DNA of 64,000 nucleotides, taken from the NCBI RefSeq assembly GCF_004005935.1, contig NZ_SACQ01000010.1, positions 1-64,000 on the forward strand, in the 5' to 3' direction. Origin of the DNA: Neptunomonas marina. Lineage in GTDB: Bacteria; Pseudomonadota; Gammaproteobacteria; Pseudomonadales; Balneatricaceae. A program made the translations under genes and the position numbers. Of this stretch, positions 33,492 through 43,784 are shown in pieces (positions within the stretch are counted from its first letter, which is position 1; each line of letters begins with the position of its first letter). The notes beneath the pieces were generated by a model, which did not search any database, had not been told where the DNA came from, and was given only the letters and a program-made list of their open reading frames with translations.

Positions 33492-34154
33492 TTGTACAAG
33501 TTATTGATTTTTGATTGGGACGGTACGGTCATCGACTCGACAGCCCGCATTGTGTCAAGTATGCAGGCGGCAGCGCGCGACTTGAGCTTGCCAAGCTTAG
33601 AAGATCATGAAGCGCGCGAGATAATCGGTTTAGGGCTACCGGAGGCGATTCGGCAGCTCTTTCCGGGCATCAACGACGACATGATTGAACCAATGCGTGA
33701 GCGATATGCGTACTATTATTTAGAAGGTGATAATACGCCAACGGCACTCTTCGCAGGCGTGCAAGTAACTCTAGAGGCGCTGCGCGATAGGGGTTACCGC
33801 CTAGCGGTCGCAACCGGGAAAAGCCGTAAGGGGTTGGACCGAGTATTAGCGCAGACAGGATTGGGATCGTTGTTTGAAATTACGCGGTGTGCTGACGAGA
33901 CAACATCAAAACCAGATCCTCACATGCTCCATGAGATTCTTGCTGAAACAGGGGTTGCTGCAGAGCACGCGCTGATGGTGGGTGATACCGAGTTCGATAT
34001 GGAGATGGCGCAGCGAGCGAATGTTGGGCGCATTGCTGTTAGTTATGGCGCTCATCATATTGACCGCTTGGGTAAGTATGATCCGGTTTTGGAAGTGCAT
34101 GCGTTTGCGGAGATTGCACGGTGGCTCGAAACGGTTCAAGGAGTGTGTGAGTGA
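33492..34154 (+). CDS. HAD-IA hydrolase, phosphoglycolate-phosphatase-like
   Basis: A 220-residue HAD phosphatase. Motif I DWDGT at 8-12, motif II near VATGKS, motif III lysine in TSKPDPHML and motif IV GDTEFDM. The helical cap is of the IA type. In Pseudomonas and relatives a very similar gene sits between rluC and sppA, and rluC is missing here. It starts at TTG 33492, supported by AAGGAG at 33479-33484. Its stop overlaps the sppA GTG start by four bases. Substrate unproven. Confidence 0.88.
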   Translation: MYKLLIFDWDGTVIDSTARIVSSMQAAARDLSLPSLEDHEAREIIGLGLPEAIRQLFPGINDDMIEPMRERYAYYYLEGDNTPTALFAGVQVTLEALRDRGYRLAVATGKSRKGLDRVLAQTGLGSLFEITRCADETTSKPDPHMLHEILAETGVAAEHALMVGDTEFDMEMAQRANVGRIAVSYGAHHIDRLGKYDPVLEVHAFAEIARWLETVQGVCE

Positions 34155-35167
34155 GTCAGAATCAATGGGGAGAAAGCGTGGAAGAGGAACTTGAGCGTAA
34201 GCTAGAAAATGCGGCTAAGAAAGGCTCGGGCAAAGAGTGGAAACTCATTGAGCGGATGCTCAATGGCCTCTTTGTTGAGCAGCGCCGTGCCCGGCGCTGG
34301 GGTATCTTTTTCAAACTACTAACGTTTGCTTATCTGTTTATTATTCTCGGTGCTTTTCTGTTCCGTTATGGGTTTGCACCAGAGCAGAGTGATAGTTCGC
34401 TGCCTCACGTCGCAGTGGTCGAAGTTGTTGGTCCGATATCTGCTCAAGAGGAAGCCAATGCTGACTCTATCATTTGGTCGCTGCGCAATGCATTTGAGGC
34501 CGATGCTGCGAAAGCCGTTATTGTGCGCATCAACAGTCCTGGCGGTAGCCCTGTACAGTCGGGCTATGTTTATGACGAGATAAAGCGCCTTAGGGAGATC
34601 TACCCTGAAAAACCGCTGTATGCGGTGATCACGGATATCGGTGCTTCGGGTGCATACTATATTGCAGCCGCTGCTGATGAGATCTACGCAGATAAAGCAA
34701 GTTTAGTGGGCTCAATCGGGGTTGTCTCGGGTGGCTTTGGGTTTGTTGATCTGATGGATAAGCTTGGTGTGGAGCGCCGCACGTTCACGGCTGGTGACAA
34801 CAAAGCGCTGCTGGACCCATTTAGCCCATTGCGAGAGCAGGATAAGGTGTTTTGGCAATCGGTTTTAGATACAACACATCAACAGTTTATCGACCAAGTT
34901 AAGAAAGGCCGTGGTGATCGTCTCAAGGATGACCCAGCGCTGTTTAGTGGTTTGGTTTGGACGGGCGAACAAGCTCTCGAAAACGGCCTAATCGACGGCT
35001 TGGGCAGTGCAAGCTCTGTGGCACGCGATAAGTTAGATATAGAGAAGCTGCGTGACTATTCGCCGCGTAAGTCAGCGCTGGACGAAGTGGTAGAGCGTTT
35101 TGGTGTTATCTTCGCGAAGACGTTAAGTAGCCAAGTTGGTCTAACCGACGGAGTGCAGTTGCGTTAA
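34151..35167 (+). CDS. sppA: Signal peptide peptidase SppA, S49 family
   Basis: A 338-residue membrane-anchored serine protease that degrades cleaved signal peptides. One transmembrane helix at about 55-75 (FFKLLTFAYLFIILGAFL) anchors it, with the catalytic domain in the periplasm. The catalytic serine is in IGASGAYYIAAAADEIYA and the lysine in a downstream helix of the domain; RINSPGGSPVQSG is the conserved oxyanion segment. This is the short (single-domain) form. It starts with GTG overlapping the HAD stop. Confidence 0.9.
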   Translation: MSQNQWGESVEEELERKLENAAKKGSGKEWKLIERMLNGLFVEQRRARRWGIFFKLLTFAYLFIILGAFLFRYGFAPEQSDSSLPHVAVVEVVGPISAQEEANADSIIWSLRNAFEADAAKAVIVRINSPGGSPVQSGYVYDEIKRLREIYPEKPLYAVITDIGASGAYYIAAAADEIYADKASLVGSIGVVSGGFGFVDLMDKLGVERRTFTAGDNKALLDPFSPLREQDKVFWQSVLDTTHQQFIDQVKKGRGDRLKDDPALFSGLVWTGEQALENGLIDGLGSASSVARDKLDIEKLRDYSPRKSALDEVVERFGVIFAKTLSSQVGLTDGVQLR

Positions 35168-35176
35168 TGTCAGCGT

Positions 35177-35204
35177 AAAAAAAGGGACCTTAGCTCCCTT
35201 TTTT
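35177..35204. terminator. Bidirectional terminator between sppA and maf
   Basis: AAAAAAAGGGA pairs with TCCCTTTTTT around a short loop, giving an intrinsic terminator readable from both strands between the convergent sppA and maf genes. Confidence 0.85.
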
Positions 35205-35215
35205 ATTGCTTGCGC

Positions 35216-35803
35216 TTACTTAGTGCTGAGTACATCGATGCCCTGTGTTAGCAGGATCTTTGTGAGCTGAATGAGCGGTAGGCCGATCAAACTATTGGGA
35301 TCATCCCCTTCTAGCTTCTCGAACAGCGCTATTCCTAAGCCTTCTGACTTGAAGCTGCCAGCGCAGTTGAGCGGCTGCTCTTTGGCCACATAGTTTTCTA
35401 TCTGTTGCTCGCTTAGGGTGCGAAACTGCACGTTGAAGGGCTCTACTATGGCATCTATCGTTTGGTGTTGTGTGTTAATGACCGCCAAGCCTGTTAGAAA
35501 CGTGACGCGTTTGCCTGATAGTAGCTTAAGTTGTTCATGCGCTTTCGTGGCAGTCCCTGGTTTGCCGAGAATCACATCATCACAAACGGCAACCTGATCA
35601 GAGCCGATAATAATCGCACTATCAAACTGTGTTGCAATGGCTTGTGCTTTTTCAATGGCAAGCCTTTTTACGAGTGCGGCGGGTTGTTCGGCTGGCTTTG
35701 GTGACTCATCAATATCGGGGCTTGCATGTTGGTAGGGGAGTTCCAATTTGTCGAGCAGCATACGTCGATATGGGGAGCTAGAGGCTAACACCAGTGTTTG
35801 CAT
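35216..35803 (-). CDS. maf: Maf-family nucleotide pyrophosphatase
   Basis: A 195-residue house-cleaning enzyme that hydrolyses non-canonical or modified nucleoside triphosphates (YceF subfamily, typically m7GTP). Marks are LASSSPYRRMLLDKL at the N-terminus, IIGSDQVAV with the catalytic aspartate, and GKPGTATKAHEQL. YceF-type assignment is supported by its place beside yceD-rpmF, as in E. coli and Pseudomonas. It is divergent from yceD. Confidence 0.9.
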   Translation of the reverse strand: MQTLVLASSSPYRRMLLDKLELPYQHASPDIDESPKPAEQPAALVKRLAIEKAQAIATQFDSAIIIGSDQVAVCDDVILGKPGTATKAHEQLKLLSGKRVTFLTGLAVINTQHQTIDAIVEPFNVQFRTLSEQQIENYVAKEQPLNCAGSFKSEGLGIALFEKLEGDDPNSLIGLPLIQLTKILLTQGIDVLSTK

Positions 35804-35864
35804 CTTTATTGTCCTAAGGGGTTATCTATCATGAAAGAAAGGCGTAGAATACTCGCGCTTTTTT

Positions 35865-35879
35865 CGGGTTTGCAACCCG
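35865..35879. other. Stem-loop in the maf-yceD divergent region
   Basis: CGGGTT-TGC-AACCCG is a perfect short hairpin just upstream of the yceD -35 box, followed by TTTTCC on the plus strand. It could block read-through into yceD or be a remnant terminator. Confidence 0.4.
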
Positions 35880-35886
35880 TTTTCCT

Positions 35887-35915
35887 TTGACAGATGGGCC
35901 ATGTGCCCCTAGAAT
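35887..35915 (+). promoter_or_regulatory. Consensus sigma-70 promoter of the yceD-rpmF-plsX operon
   Basis: TTGACA (35887-35892), a 17-base spacer and TAGAAT (35910-35915). The start codon of yceD begins only ten bases after the -10 box, so transcription should begin within about one to four bases of the ATG, giving a leaderless or nearly leaderless message. Confidence 0.75.
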
Positions 35916-35924
35916 TGCGCGCTT

Positions 35925-36446
35925 ATGTCGTACGGTAACTTGCCGAAAATAATTGACCCGCGAAAGCTTGCTGAGCGGGAGGTACGAATTGCAGGTCAAG
36001 TAAAGGCTGAAAAAATGCCTCGTCTTGCCTCTTATCTGTGCCAAGGTGAAGATGAGATCAGTGTTGATCTGCTCTTTTCGTTGGACGAATTGAGAATTCG
36101 TACTATTACAGGTAGTGCTGAAGGTCATGTTCACATGACATGTCAGCGATGCCTAGATCCGGTAGAAGTTGATGTTAAAGCAGAGTTCAATCTAGCGATC
36201 GCGTTTAACGAAGAGAGGGCTAAACAGCTACCTCGCTACTATGATCCGTTAATCGTTGAGGAAGAAGATATTGAACTTTTGCCGATAGTCGAAGAGGAAC
36301 TTATACTGAGTCTGCCGCTTGTTCCATACCATGCGGATTGCAGTGTTCAGACATCCTTTGGCGACGCAGAGGCAATCGACGAGCCCGAACCAGAAAAAAC
36401 GAACCCGTTCAGCGTATTGGCCCAGTTGAAGGCCGATAAGAAATGA
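35925..36446 (+). CDS. yceD: YceD/DUF177, 23S rRNA accumulation protein
   Basis: A 173-residue DUF177 protein, the same length as E. coli YceD. It has the two-cysteine CQRC motif (MTCQRCLDPVEV), an acidic middle (EEEDIELLPIVEEELILSLPLVP) and the C-terminal KTNPFSVLAQLKADKK found across the family. The protein supports 23S rRNA accumulation and accompanies rpmF in most bacteria. No Shine-Dalgarno sequence can precede its ATG if the promoter at 35887-35915 is used. The next in-frame ATG would remove 30 conserved residues, so the first is kept. Confidence 0.9.
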   Translation: MSYGNLPKIIDPRKLAEREVRIAGQVKAEKMPRLASYLCQGEDEISVDLLFSLDELRIRTITGSAEGHVHMTCQRCLDPVEVDVKAEFNLAIAFNEERAKQLPRYYDPLIVEEEDIELLPIVEEELILSLPLVPYHADCSVQTSFGDAEAIDEPEPEKTNPFSVLAQLKADKK

Positions 36447-36464
36447 TTTAGGAGTTAGCTAACC

Positions 36465-36644
36465 ATGGCAGTTCAGAAAAGTAAAAAGTCTCGTTCACGT
36501 CGTGACATGCGTCGTTCTCACGATGCTTTGAGTGGTCCAACTCTGTCCGTAGATGCTACGACTGGTGAAACTCACCGTCGTCACCACGTGACAGCTGATG
36601 GCTTCTACCGCGGCCGTCAGGCTGTATCTACTGACAGCGAATAA
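36465..36644 (+). CDS. rpmF: 50S ribosomal protein L32
   Basis: A 59-residue, basic protein: it starts [20 protein letters not shown] and continues with [17 protein letters not shown], the standard L32 pattern for gammaproteobacteria (the zinc-less form lacking the CxxC pair). GGAG at 36451-36454 lies 10 bases before the ATG. It sits between yceD and plsX, the universal arrangement that couples ribosome and lipid synthesis. Confidence 0.96.
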   Translation: MAVQKSKKSRSRRDMRRSHDALSGPTLSVDATTGETHRRHHVTADGFYRGRQAVSTDSE

Positions 36645-36649
36645 TATTC

Positions 36650-37678
36650 TTGTCAGATCGCGTCATTCTCTCTGTTGATGCGATGGGCGGGGATTTCGGT
36701 CCCCGCATCACCCTCCCTGCATCTCTATCGGCTTTGCGCCGATATCCTTTTCTAACAATTCATCTGATTGGTGATAAGCCTGAGCTCGAAAGACGGCTCA
36801 AGAAGCAGCGTCTGCCGCTCTCGGTTGTGTCTCGTTTAGTGCTAGTTCATGCACCTGATGCAGTCCCTATGGATGAAAAGCCTTCCCTTGCTATTCGCAA
36901 TAGGCAGCAATCTTCGATGGCTATGGCTGTTCGTCTCGTTTCAGAAGGCGAGGTGGATGCGTGTGTCAGTGCGGGTAACACCGGGGCGCTCATGGCTTTT
37001 GGGCGGTTGGTGTTAAAAATGCAGCCGGGGATTGATCGTCCGGCAATTATCACGTCCGTTCCAACCCAGTCTGGGCATTGCTACATGCTTGATCTGGGAG
37101 CGAATGTTGATTGCACGCCTGAGAATCTGTTGCAGTTCGCTATCATGGGGAGTGTGATGGCAGAAACGGTCGATGGTATCGCTCGCCCAACGGTAGGGTT
37201 GCTCAATGTGGGTGAGGAGAGCATCAAGGGAAGTGAGTTGGTGAGGATGGCTAATGAGCTGATTCTTCAGCAGGAAGGGCTCAACTATATCGGTTATATC
37301 GAAGGCTCCGATGTTTTCTCAGGTAAGGCTGATGTGGTGGTTTGCGACGGTTTTGTTGGTAATATCGCGCTGAAAAGTTGCGAAGGGTTAACGCGTTTAA
37401 TTACTAAAAAAGTGCGCCATAGCTTTACTAAGAATATGTATCGTCGCTTTTTGGCGATGTTGGCGCAGCCTGTGCTGCGAGAAATTCAGGCGCAAATGGA
37501 TCCGTCGAAACGTAATGGTGCCACGATGCTGGGCTTGCAAGGCATTGTTATGAAGAGCCATGGTGGGGCTGACCGTAAAGGTTTCGGTTATGCACTGGAT
37601 CAAGCTATTTCTGAAGTGCGTCAAAATGTTCCGCAAAAGGTTAGCGATCGCCTTGCGAGCTTTGTAAACACGCATTAA
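36650..37678 (+). CDS. plsX: Phosphate acyltransferase PlsX
   Basis: A 342-residue enzyme that makes acyl-phosphate from acyl-ACP for phospholipid synthesis. Signature sequences: DAMGGDFGP at 10-18, SAGNTGALMAFG, MLDLGANVDC, NVGEESIKGSE and CDGFVGNIALKSCEG. It is a peripheral cytosolic protein. Its start is TTG at 36650, five bases after the rpmF stop, with no obvious Shine-Dalgarno sequence; coupling to rpmF is likely. fabH, next to plsX in E. coli, is absent here. Confidence 0.93.
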   Translation: MSDRVILSVDAMGGDFGPRITLPASLSALRRYPFLTIHLIGDKPELERRLKKQRLPLSVVSRLVLVHAPDAVPMDEKPSLAIRNRQQSSMAMAVRLVSEGEVDACVSAGNTGALMAFGRLVLKMQPGIDRPAIITSVPTQSGHCYMLDLGANVDCTPENLLQFAIMGSVMAETVDGIARPTVGLLNVGEESIKGSELVRMANELILQQEGLNYIGYIEGSDVFSGKADVVVCDGFVGNIALKSCEGLTRLITKKVRHSFTKNMYRRFLAMLAQPVLREIQAQMDPSKRNGATMLGLQGIVMKSHGGADRKGFGYALDQAISEVRQNVPQKVSDRLASFVNTH

Positions 37679-37788
37679 AACATTCTAATTCCCCGTTAAT
37701 CCTGTAAACTATCCTGCCAAAAAAGGGCGCACCTGCATGAGGGGGCGTCGCAGAATAAATTTGTCTTTCAAGTAGGTTGAATCTCTCT

Positions 37789-38721
37789 ATGTCACAGTCT
37801 CTTGCACTTGTATTTCCCGGTCAGGGGTCTCAGCAGGTGGGTATGCTCGCTGAGCTTGCTCAAACTAATCCCATCATTGAAGCAACATTCGCGGAGGCTT
37901 CTGAGGTCCTAGGATATGATCTATGGGCGCTTGTTCAGAATGGTCCTGAAGCCGATTTGAATCAAACGGATAAAACTCAGCCTGCGCTGTTGGTATCAGG
38001 TGTTGCGCTTTGGCGCTTATGGCAAGAAAAAGGCGGTGCGCAACCTGCGATTATGGCTGGACATAGCCTAGGTGAGTACACCGCTTTGGTGTGTGCAGGT
38101 GCGATTCCTTTTGCGCAAGCGGTAACGTTGGTAAAACTGCGCGGTGAGTACATGCAGCAAGCGGTGGCGCCCGGCGCTGGTGCTATGGCGGCAATTCTCG
38201 GTTTGGCAGATGAGGCCGTAAAAGCTGCTTGTGAAGAAGCGGCGCAAGGTGACGTAGTGGCACCGGTTAACTTTAACTGCCCAGGCCAAGTGGTCGTGGC
38301 TGGTGAAGCGGCGGCTGTGGAACGTGCCATTGATGCGTGTAAGGCCGCTGGAGCGAAACGTGCAGTTCCTCTGCCAGTTAGCGTACCGTCGCACTGTGCA
38401 TTGATGAAGCCTGCCGCGCAAAAGCTTGCGGAGAAGCTGGCTGAAGTAGATATTACGCTGCCTGCTATCCCGGTGTTGCAGAATGTTAAAGCAGCTCAAG
38501 CGCAAAGCGCAGAAGAGCTGAAAGAGAATCTTATTGCTCAGCTTTATAGCCCTGTTCTATGGACGGACAGCGTTGCTGCGATGGTTGAGCAAGGTGTTGA
38601 AAGCACTGTAGAGTGCGGCCCAGGTAAAGTGCTCTCCGGGCTGAATAAGAAAGTTCATAAGCCGTTGGCGGTCAAAGCAATTGGTGATGTCGCAGGCCTC
38701 GAAGCTGCGCTAGCGCTTTAA
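37789..38721 (+). CDS. fabD: Malonyl-CoA:ACP transacylase
   Basis: A 310-residue enzyme loading malonyl groups onto acyl carrier protein. The nucleophile is Ser93 in AGHSLGEYTALV, with His about 202 (VPSHCALM) as partner; VFPGQGSQQVGML forms the oxyanion region. The ATG at 37789 is preferred to an in-frame TTG at 37777 since the AGTAGG sequence is directly adjacent to the TTG. The 110-base gap after plsX may contain a promoter. Confidence 0.95.
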   Translation: MSQSLALVFPGQGSQQVGMLAELAQTNPIIEATFAEASEVLGYDLWALVQNGPEADLNQTDKTQPALLVSGVALWRLWQEKGGAQPAIMAGHSLGEYTALVCAGAIPFAQAVTLVKLRGEYMQQAVAPGAGAMAAILGLADEAVKAACEEAAQGDVVAPVNFNCPGQVVVAGEAAAVERAIDACKAAGAKRAVPLPVSVPSHCALMKPAAQKLAEKLAEVDITLPAIPVLQNVKAAQAQSAEELKENLIAQLYSPVLWTDSVAAMVEQGVESTVECGPGKVLSGLNKKVHKPLAVKAIGDVAGLEAALAL

Positions 38722-38734
38722 TAAGGATAATTTT

Positions 38735-39478
38735 ATGAGTATTGAAGGCAAAGTAGCCCTAGTCACGGGTGCAACACGAGGCATCGGTAAAGCGATCGCA
38801 GAGGAATTAGGTCGCCAAGGCGCTATTGTTATCGGTTCTGCTACAAGTGATGGCGGTGCTGAATCTATCTCTGCATACCTGCAAGAGAACGGTATCCAAG
38901 GGCGCGGTGTAAAGCTCAATGTTGCGGATGCTGAGTCTGTTGAGGCAGTCATTAAGGCAGTGCAAGAGGAGTTTGGTGCGATCACGGTTTTGGTCAATAA
39001 TGCCGGTATTACGCGCGACAATATCATGATGCGTATGAAGGATGATGAGTGGGATGATGTGCTGAACACGAACCTGACATCCATCTACCGTGTCGTAAAG
39101 GCTTGCTTGCGCGGTATGACCAAAGCGCGCTGGGGGCGGATTATCAGTGTTAGTTCGGTTGTTGCCTCTATGGGTAATGCTGGCCAAGCCAACTACGCTG
39201 CTGCGAAGTCGGGAATGGAAGGTTTCACGCGTGCGTTGGCGCGTGAGATCGGCTCGCGCAATATTACGGTTAACTGTGTTGCGCCTGGTTTTATCGATAC
39301 CGATATGACTAAAGACTTGGCTGATGAACACAAAGCTGCGCTTCAGTCACAGATTCCGATGAACCGCCTTGGGCGCCCGGAAGAGATTGCTGCTGTTGTT
39401 GGATTCCTTGCAAGCGAAGGCGGAGCCTACGTGACAGGCGAGACAATCCAAGTGAACGGTGGCATGTACATGAGCTAA
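38735..39478 (+). CDS. fabG: 3-oxoacyl-ACP reductase
   Basis: A 247-residue SDR that reduces 3-ketoacyl-ACP with NADPH in fatty-acid elongation. TGATRGIGKAIAEEL is the cofactor motif, NNAGITRDNIMMRM the FabG-specific segment, SSVVASMGNAGQANYAAAKSG supplies Ser, Tyr and Lys of the catalytic site, and IPMNRLGRPEEIA the C-terminal tail. It follows fabD by 13 bases. Confidence 0.96.
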   Translation: MSIEGKVALVTGATRGIGKAIAEELGRQGAIVIGSATSDGGAESISAYLQENGIQGRGVKLNVADAESVEAVIKAVQEEFGAITVLVNNAGITRDNIMMRMKDDEWDDVLNTNLTSIYRVVKACLRGMTKARWGRIISVSSVVASMGNAGQANYAAAKSGMEGFTRALAREIGSRNITVNCVAPGFIDTDMTKDLADEHKAALQSQIPMNRLGRPEEIAAVVGFLASEGGAYVTGETIQVNGGMYMS

Positions 39479-39521
39479 GTCAGAGTATTTTCTCGAAATA
39501 TTTGTAATTTTCACCGATTTG

Positions 39522-39577
39522 TTGATAATTGGCCGACAGCCGATTATCAAAGTAAATTACCTCCTTGCTATGCAAGG
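39522..39577 (+). other. Tandem stem-loops between fabG and acpP
   Basis: A long hairpin TTGATAAT..ATTATCAA with inner GGC/GCC covers 39522-39550; a second, CCTTGC-TAT-GCAAGG, covers 39563-39577. A third small one (CACGA-TCT-CGTG) begins near 39595. None ends in a U-run, so they may be RNA processing or regulatory elements, or promoter-associated dyads. Confidence 0.45.
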
Positions 39578-39594
39578 GGTAGTTCTAATAAAAT
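39565..39594 (+). promoter_or_regulatory. Candidate internal promoter for acpP
   Basis: TTGCTA (39565-39570) and TAAAAT (39589-39594), with an 18-base spacer, lie 55 bases before the acpP start. acpP needs much higher expression than its neighbours and is known to have its own promoter in related bacteria. Confidence 0.35.
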
Positions 39595-39648
39595 CACGAT
39601 CTCGTGTCGTAAATGGCATGAAGGGTTGATAAATAGATAGGAAGAGTT

Positions 39649-39882
39649 ATGAGCAATATTGAAGAGCGCGTTAAGAAGATCATCGCGGAACAGCTGGGTG
39701 TTAAAGAAGAAGAAGTAACTAACGAAGCTTCTTTCGTTGAAGACCTAGGTGCTGACTCTCTGGATACTGTTGAGCTGGTTATGGCTCTGGAAGAAGAGTT
39801 CGAAACAGAAATTCCAGACGAAGAAGCTGAAAAGATTACGACTGTTCAGCTAGCAATCGATTACGTAAACGCTCATCAGTAA
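39649..39882 (+). CDS. acpP: Acyl carrier protein
   Basis: A 77-residue, very acidic protein. The phosphopantetheine is attached to Ser37 in [11 protein letters not shown]. The helix pattern and length match E. coli AcpP closely. It carries growing acyl chains for FabD, FabG and FabF encoded on either side. AGGAAGAG precedes the ATG. A terminator-like hairpin follows, which would limit fabF expression relative to acpP. Confidence 0.97.
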   Translation: MSNIEERVKKIIAEQLGVKEEEVTNEASFVEDLGADSLDTVELVMALEEEFETEIPDEEAEKITTVQLAIDYVNAHQ

Positions 39883-39913
39883 TCGACTCGTCACCGAGAT
39901 CATATTTTGATTG

Positions 39914-39955
39914 AAAAGCCGCATCTGCGTTCGTGGAGTGCGGCTTTTCTTTTTC
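39914..39955 (+). terminator. Attenuating terminator between acpP and fabF
   Basis: AAAAGCCGCA (39914-39923) pairs with TGCGGCTTTT (39939-39948), followed by CTTTTTC. A classic stem with U-rich tail inside the operon, so partial termination is expected. Confidence 0.8.
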
Positions 39956-39981
39956 TATAGTTTTTCAACTGGAGTGGCACT

Positions 39982-41220
39982 ATGTCTCGCAAAAGAGTGG
40001 TAGTTACCGGTCTAGGTATGCTGACACCGGTAGGTAACACTGTAGAGGGTGCTTGGGAGAGTATTCTCGCTGGAAAAAGTGGGGCTGCACCGATAGAGCA
40101 CTTTGATGCTTCTCAATTTTCTACACGCTTTTCCGCTTCTGTCAAAGAGTTCGATGTTGCGCAGTACATGAACCCTAAAGATGCTCGCAAAATGGATCTG
40201 TTTATTCAGTACGGCATGGCTGCGGCGATGCAAGCGATCCAAGATGCAGAGCTGGAAGTGACAGAGCAAAATGCGCCGCGCATTGGTTGTGCGATTGGCT
40301 CGGGTATCGGTGGTCTCACGATGATTGAGGCTACGCATAACACGCTGAACAAAAGCGGCCCACGACGCATTTCACCATTCTTTGTACCCGGCAGTATCAC
40401 CAACATGATTGCAGGGAATTTGGCCATCCAATATGGGTTTAAAGGGCCGAATATTGCAATCACTACCGCATGTACAACGGGCACACATAATATTGGCTCC
40501 GCGATGCGCATGATTCAGTACGGCGATGCTGATGTCATGTTGGCAGGTGGTGCTGAGATGGCAACATCACCGCTAGGTATTGGTGGTTTCGGCGCCGCTC
40601 GCGCGCTATCTACACGCAATGATGACCCTGAGAGAGCTAGCCGTCCTTGGGATGCTGATCGCGATGGTTTTGTGCTCGGTGATGGTGCAGGTATCGTTGT
40701 GCTGGAAGAGTACGAGCACGCAAAAGCACGTGGCGCGCACATCTATTGCGAGCTAGCTGGCTTTGGCATGAGTGACGATGCTCATCACATGACGGCTCCG
40801 CCAGAGAATGGTGAAGGTGCCGCGTCATCTATGGCTAATGCCATCAAAGATGCTCAGCTGAACCCGGAGCAGGTACAGTACGTCAATGCACATGGCACCT
40901 CAACGCCCGCGGGCGACCTTGCTGAAACGAATGCAGCGAAAAATGTCTTTGGTGCTTCAGTAGATCAGTTACGTATGAGCTCGACGAAATCGATGGTTGG
41001 CCATTTGCTGGGTGCAGCTGGTGCGGTTGAAGCGATCTTCTGTGTTTTGGCGCTACGTGATCAAGTTGCTCCACCGACGATCAATTTGGATAACCCCTCT
41101 GAGGGCTGTGATCTAAACTACGTTGCCCACCAAGCGCAAACCTGTACGATCGATGCAGCGGTATCCAACTCGTTTGGATTTGGCGGCACCAACGGTACGC
41201 TAGTTTTCCGTCGCATTTAA
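39982..41220 (+). CDS. fabF: 3-oxoacyl-ACP synthase II
   Basis: A 412-residue condensing enzyme that elongates acyl-ACP and governs unsaturated chain length. The catalytic triad is Cys in [12 protein letters not shown] (about 164), His in [11 protein letters not shown] (about 304) and His in [15 protein letters not shown] (about 340). [13 protein letters not shown] opens the protein and [14 protein letters not shown] closes it. Cytosolic; works on the AcpP encoded upstream. Confidence 0.96.
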   Translation: MSRKRVVVTGLGMLTPVGNTVEGAWESILAGKSGAAPIEHFDASQFSTRFSASVKEFDVAQYMNPKDARKMDLFIQYGMAAAMQAIQDAELEVTEQNAPRIGCAIGSGIGGLTMIEATHNTLNKSGPRRISPFFVPGSITNMIAGNLAIQYGFKGPNIAITTACTTGTHNIGSAMRMIQYGDADVMLAGGAEMATSPLGIGGFGAARALSTRNDDPERASRPWDADRDGFVLGDGAGIVVLEEYEHAKARGAHIYCELAGFGMSDDAHHMTAPPENGEGAASSMANAIKDAQLNPEQVQYVNAHGTSTPAGDLAETNAAKNVFGASVDQLRMSSTKSMVGHLLGAAGAVEAIFCVLALRDQVAPPTINLDNPSEGCDLNYVAHQAQTCTIDAAVSNSFGFGGTNGTLVFRRI

Positions 41221-41235
41221 CATGCTTCTTGGGGG

Positions 41236-41249
41236 CCGCCTTCTGGCGG
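41236..41249 (+). terminator. Weak stem-loop between fabF and pabC
   Basis: CCGCC-TTCT-GGCGG with flanking GGG/CCC bases forms a compact hairpin in the 51-base gap; no real U-run follows, so it is at most an attenuator. Confidence 0.35.
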
Positions 41250-41271
41250 TTCCCAGCTATCAGACCTGCTC

Positions 41272-42108
41272 ATGAGTAAAATAACGTTAATCAATGGACT
41301 TATTGATGCGCATCTCGATCCTGCTGATCGCGGTTTGGCGTATGGTGATGGTTTATTTGAGACGATATTGACGTTAAATGGGCGACCTCTCTATTGGCAA
41401 ATGCATCTTGAGCGCTTAACCAGCAGTTGTCAGCGCTTAGGCATCAGCACTCATGGCCTTGTTGCAGAGCTTGAACAGGACATCAAAAAACTCAAAGCAG
41501 ATTTGTCTGAGTTTGGTCAAACCTCTGGTGTGTTGAAGGTAACCGTGACTCGTGGTCAGGGTCAGCGTGGTTATGCATTCGATAGTCATGTTACGCCGAC
41601 ACGCATCGTTGCTTGGTCGCCTTATCAGCGTGATGAGATGAAACCTGCTCAAGGGGTGGAGGTCAGGCTTTGTAACACCGCACTGGGCAAGAACTCTCTA
41701 TTGGCGGGTATGAAGCACCTTAATCGTCTTGAGCAGGTGTTAGCACGAGCGGAATGGTCTGACCCGCGTATTTCAGAAGGCCTTGTGCTTGATGTTGACG
41801 GTAGGTTGGCAGAAGGCACAATGAGTAACCTTTTTTGGGTGGAGCAGGGTGTGCTTTTTACACCGACGTTGGCGCAGTGTGGCGTCCATGGTGTGATGCG
41901 AACTCGGATCATGGAGCTTGCTCAGCATGCTCGAATCGAGGTTAAAATGGTGGATTGCCCGCCGAGCGTGCTGAATACAGCTGACGAAATTTTTCTGGCT
42001 AATTCAGTGATCGGTATATGGCCGGTTGTAAAATTGGCAGATCAATCCTACCCGGTTGGCCCTGTCACACGGCAGCTTCAAGCGCTTGTAGAAAAGGATG
42101 AGATGTAG
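41272..42108 (+). CDS. pabC: Aminodeoxychorismate lyase
   Basis: A 278-residue PLP enzyme (fold IV) that releases 4-aminobenzoate from aminodeoxychorismate for folate synthesis. DRGLAYGDGLFET is the family entry motif; the PLP lysine is about Lys148 in AGMKHLNRLEQ; EGTMSNLFW and NSVIGIWPV are further landmarks. Position between fabF and mltG is standard. Its TAG stop is followed directly by the mltG GTG. Confidence 0.93.
   Translation: MSKITLINGLIDAHLDPADRGLAYGDGLFETILTLNGRPLYWQMHLERLTSSCQRLGISTHGLVAELEQDIKKLKADLSEFGQTSGVLKVTVTRGQGQRGYAFDSHVTPTRIVAWSPYQRDEMKPAQGVEVRLCNTALGKNSLLAGMKHLNRLEQVLARAEWSDPRISEGLVLDVDGRLAEGTMSNLFWVEQGVLFTPTLAQCGVHGVMRTRIMELAQHARIEVKMVDCPPSVLNTADEIFLANSVIGIWPVVKLADQSYPVGPVTRQLQALVEKDEM

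Positions 42109-43783
<1,675 letters not shown>

Positions 43784-43784
<1 letters not shown>

Noticed and set aside
38807-39331. 174-codon ORF antisense to fabG
   Set aside because: fabG has all SDR motifs in the opposite strand; the antisense frame has none.
39522-39550. Long fabG-acpP hairpin considered as terminator
   Set aside because: The stem is A+T-rich at its base and lacks a following U-run, so it is listed only as a structure.
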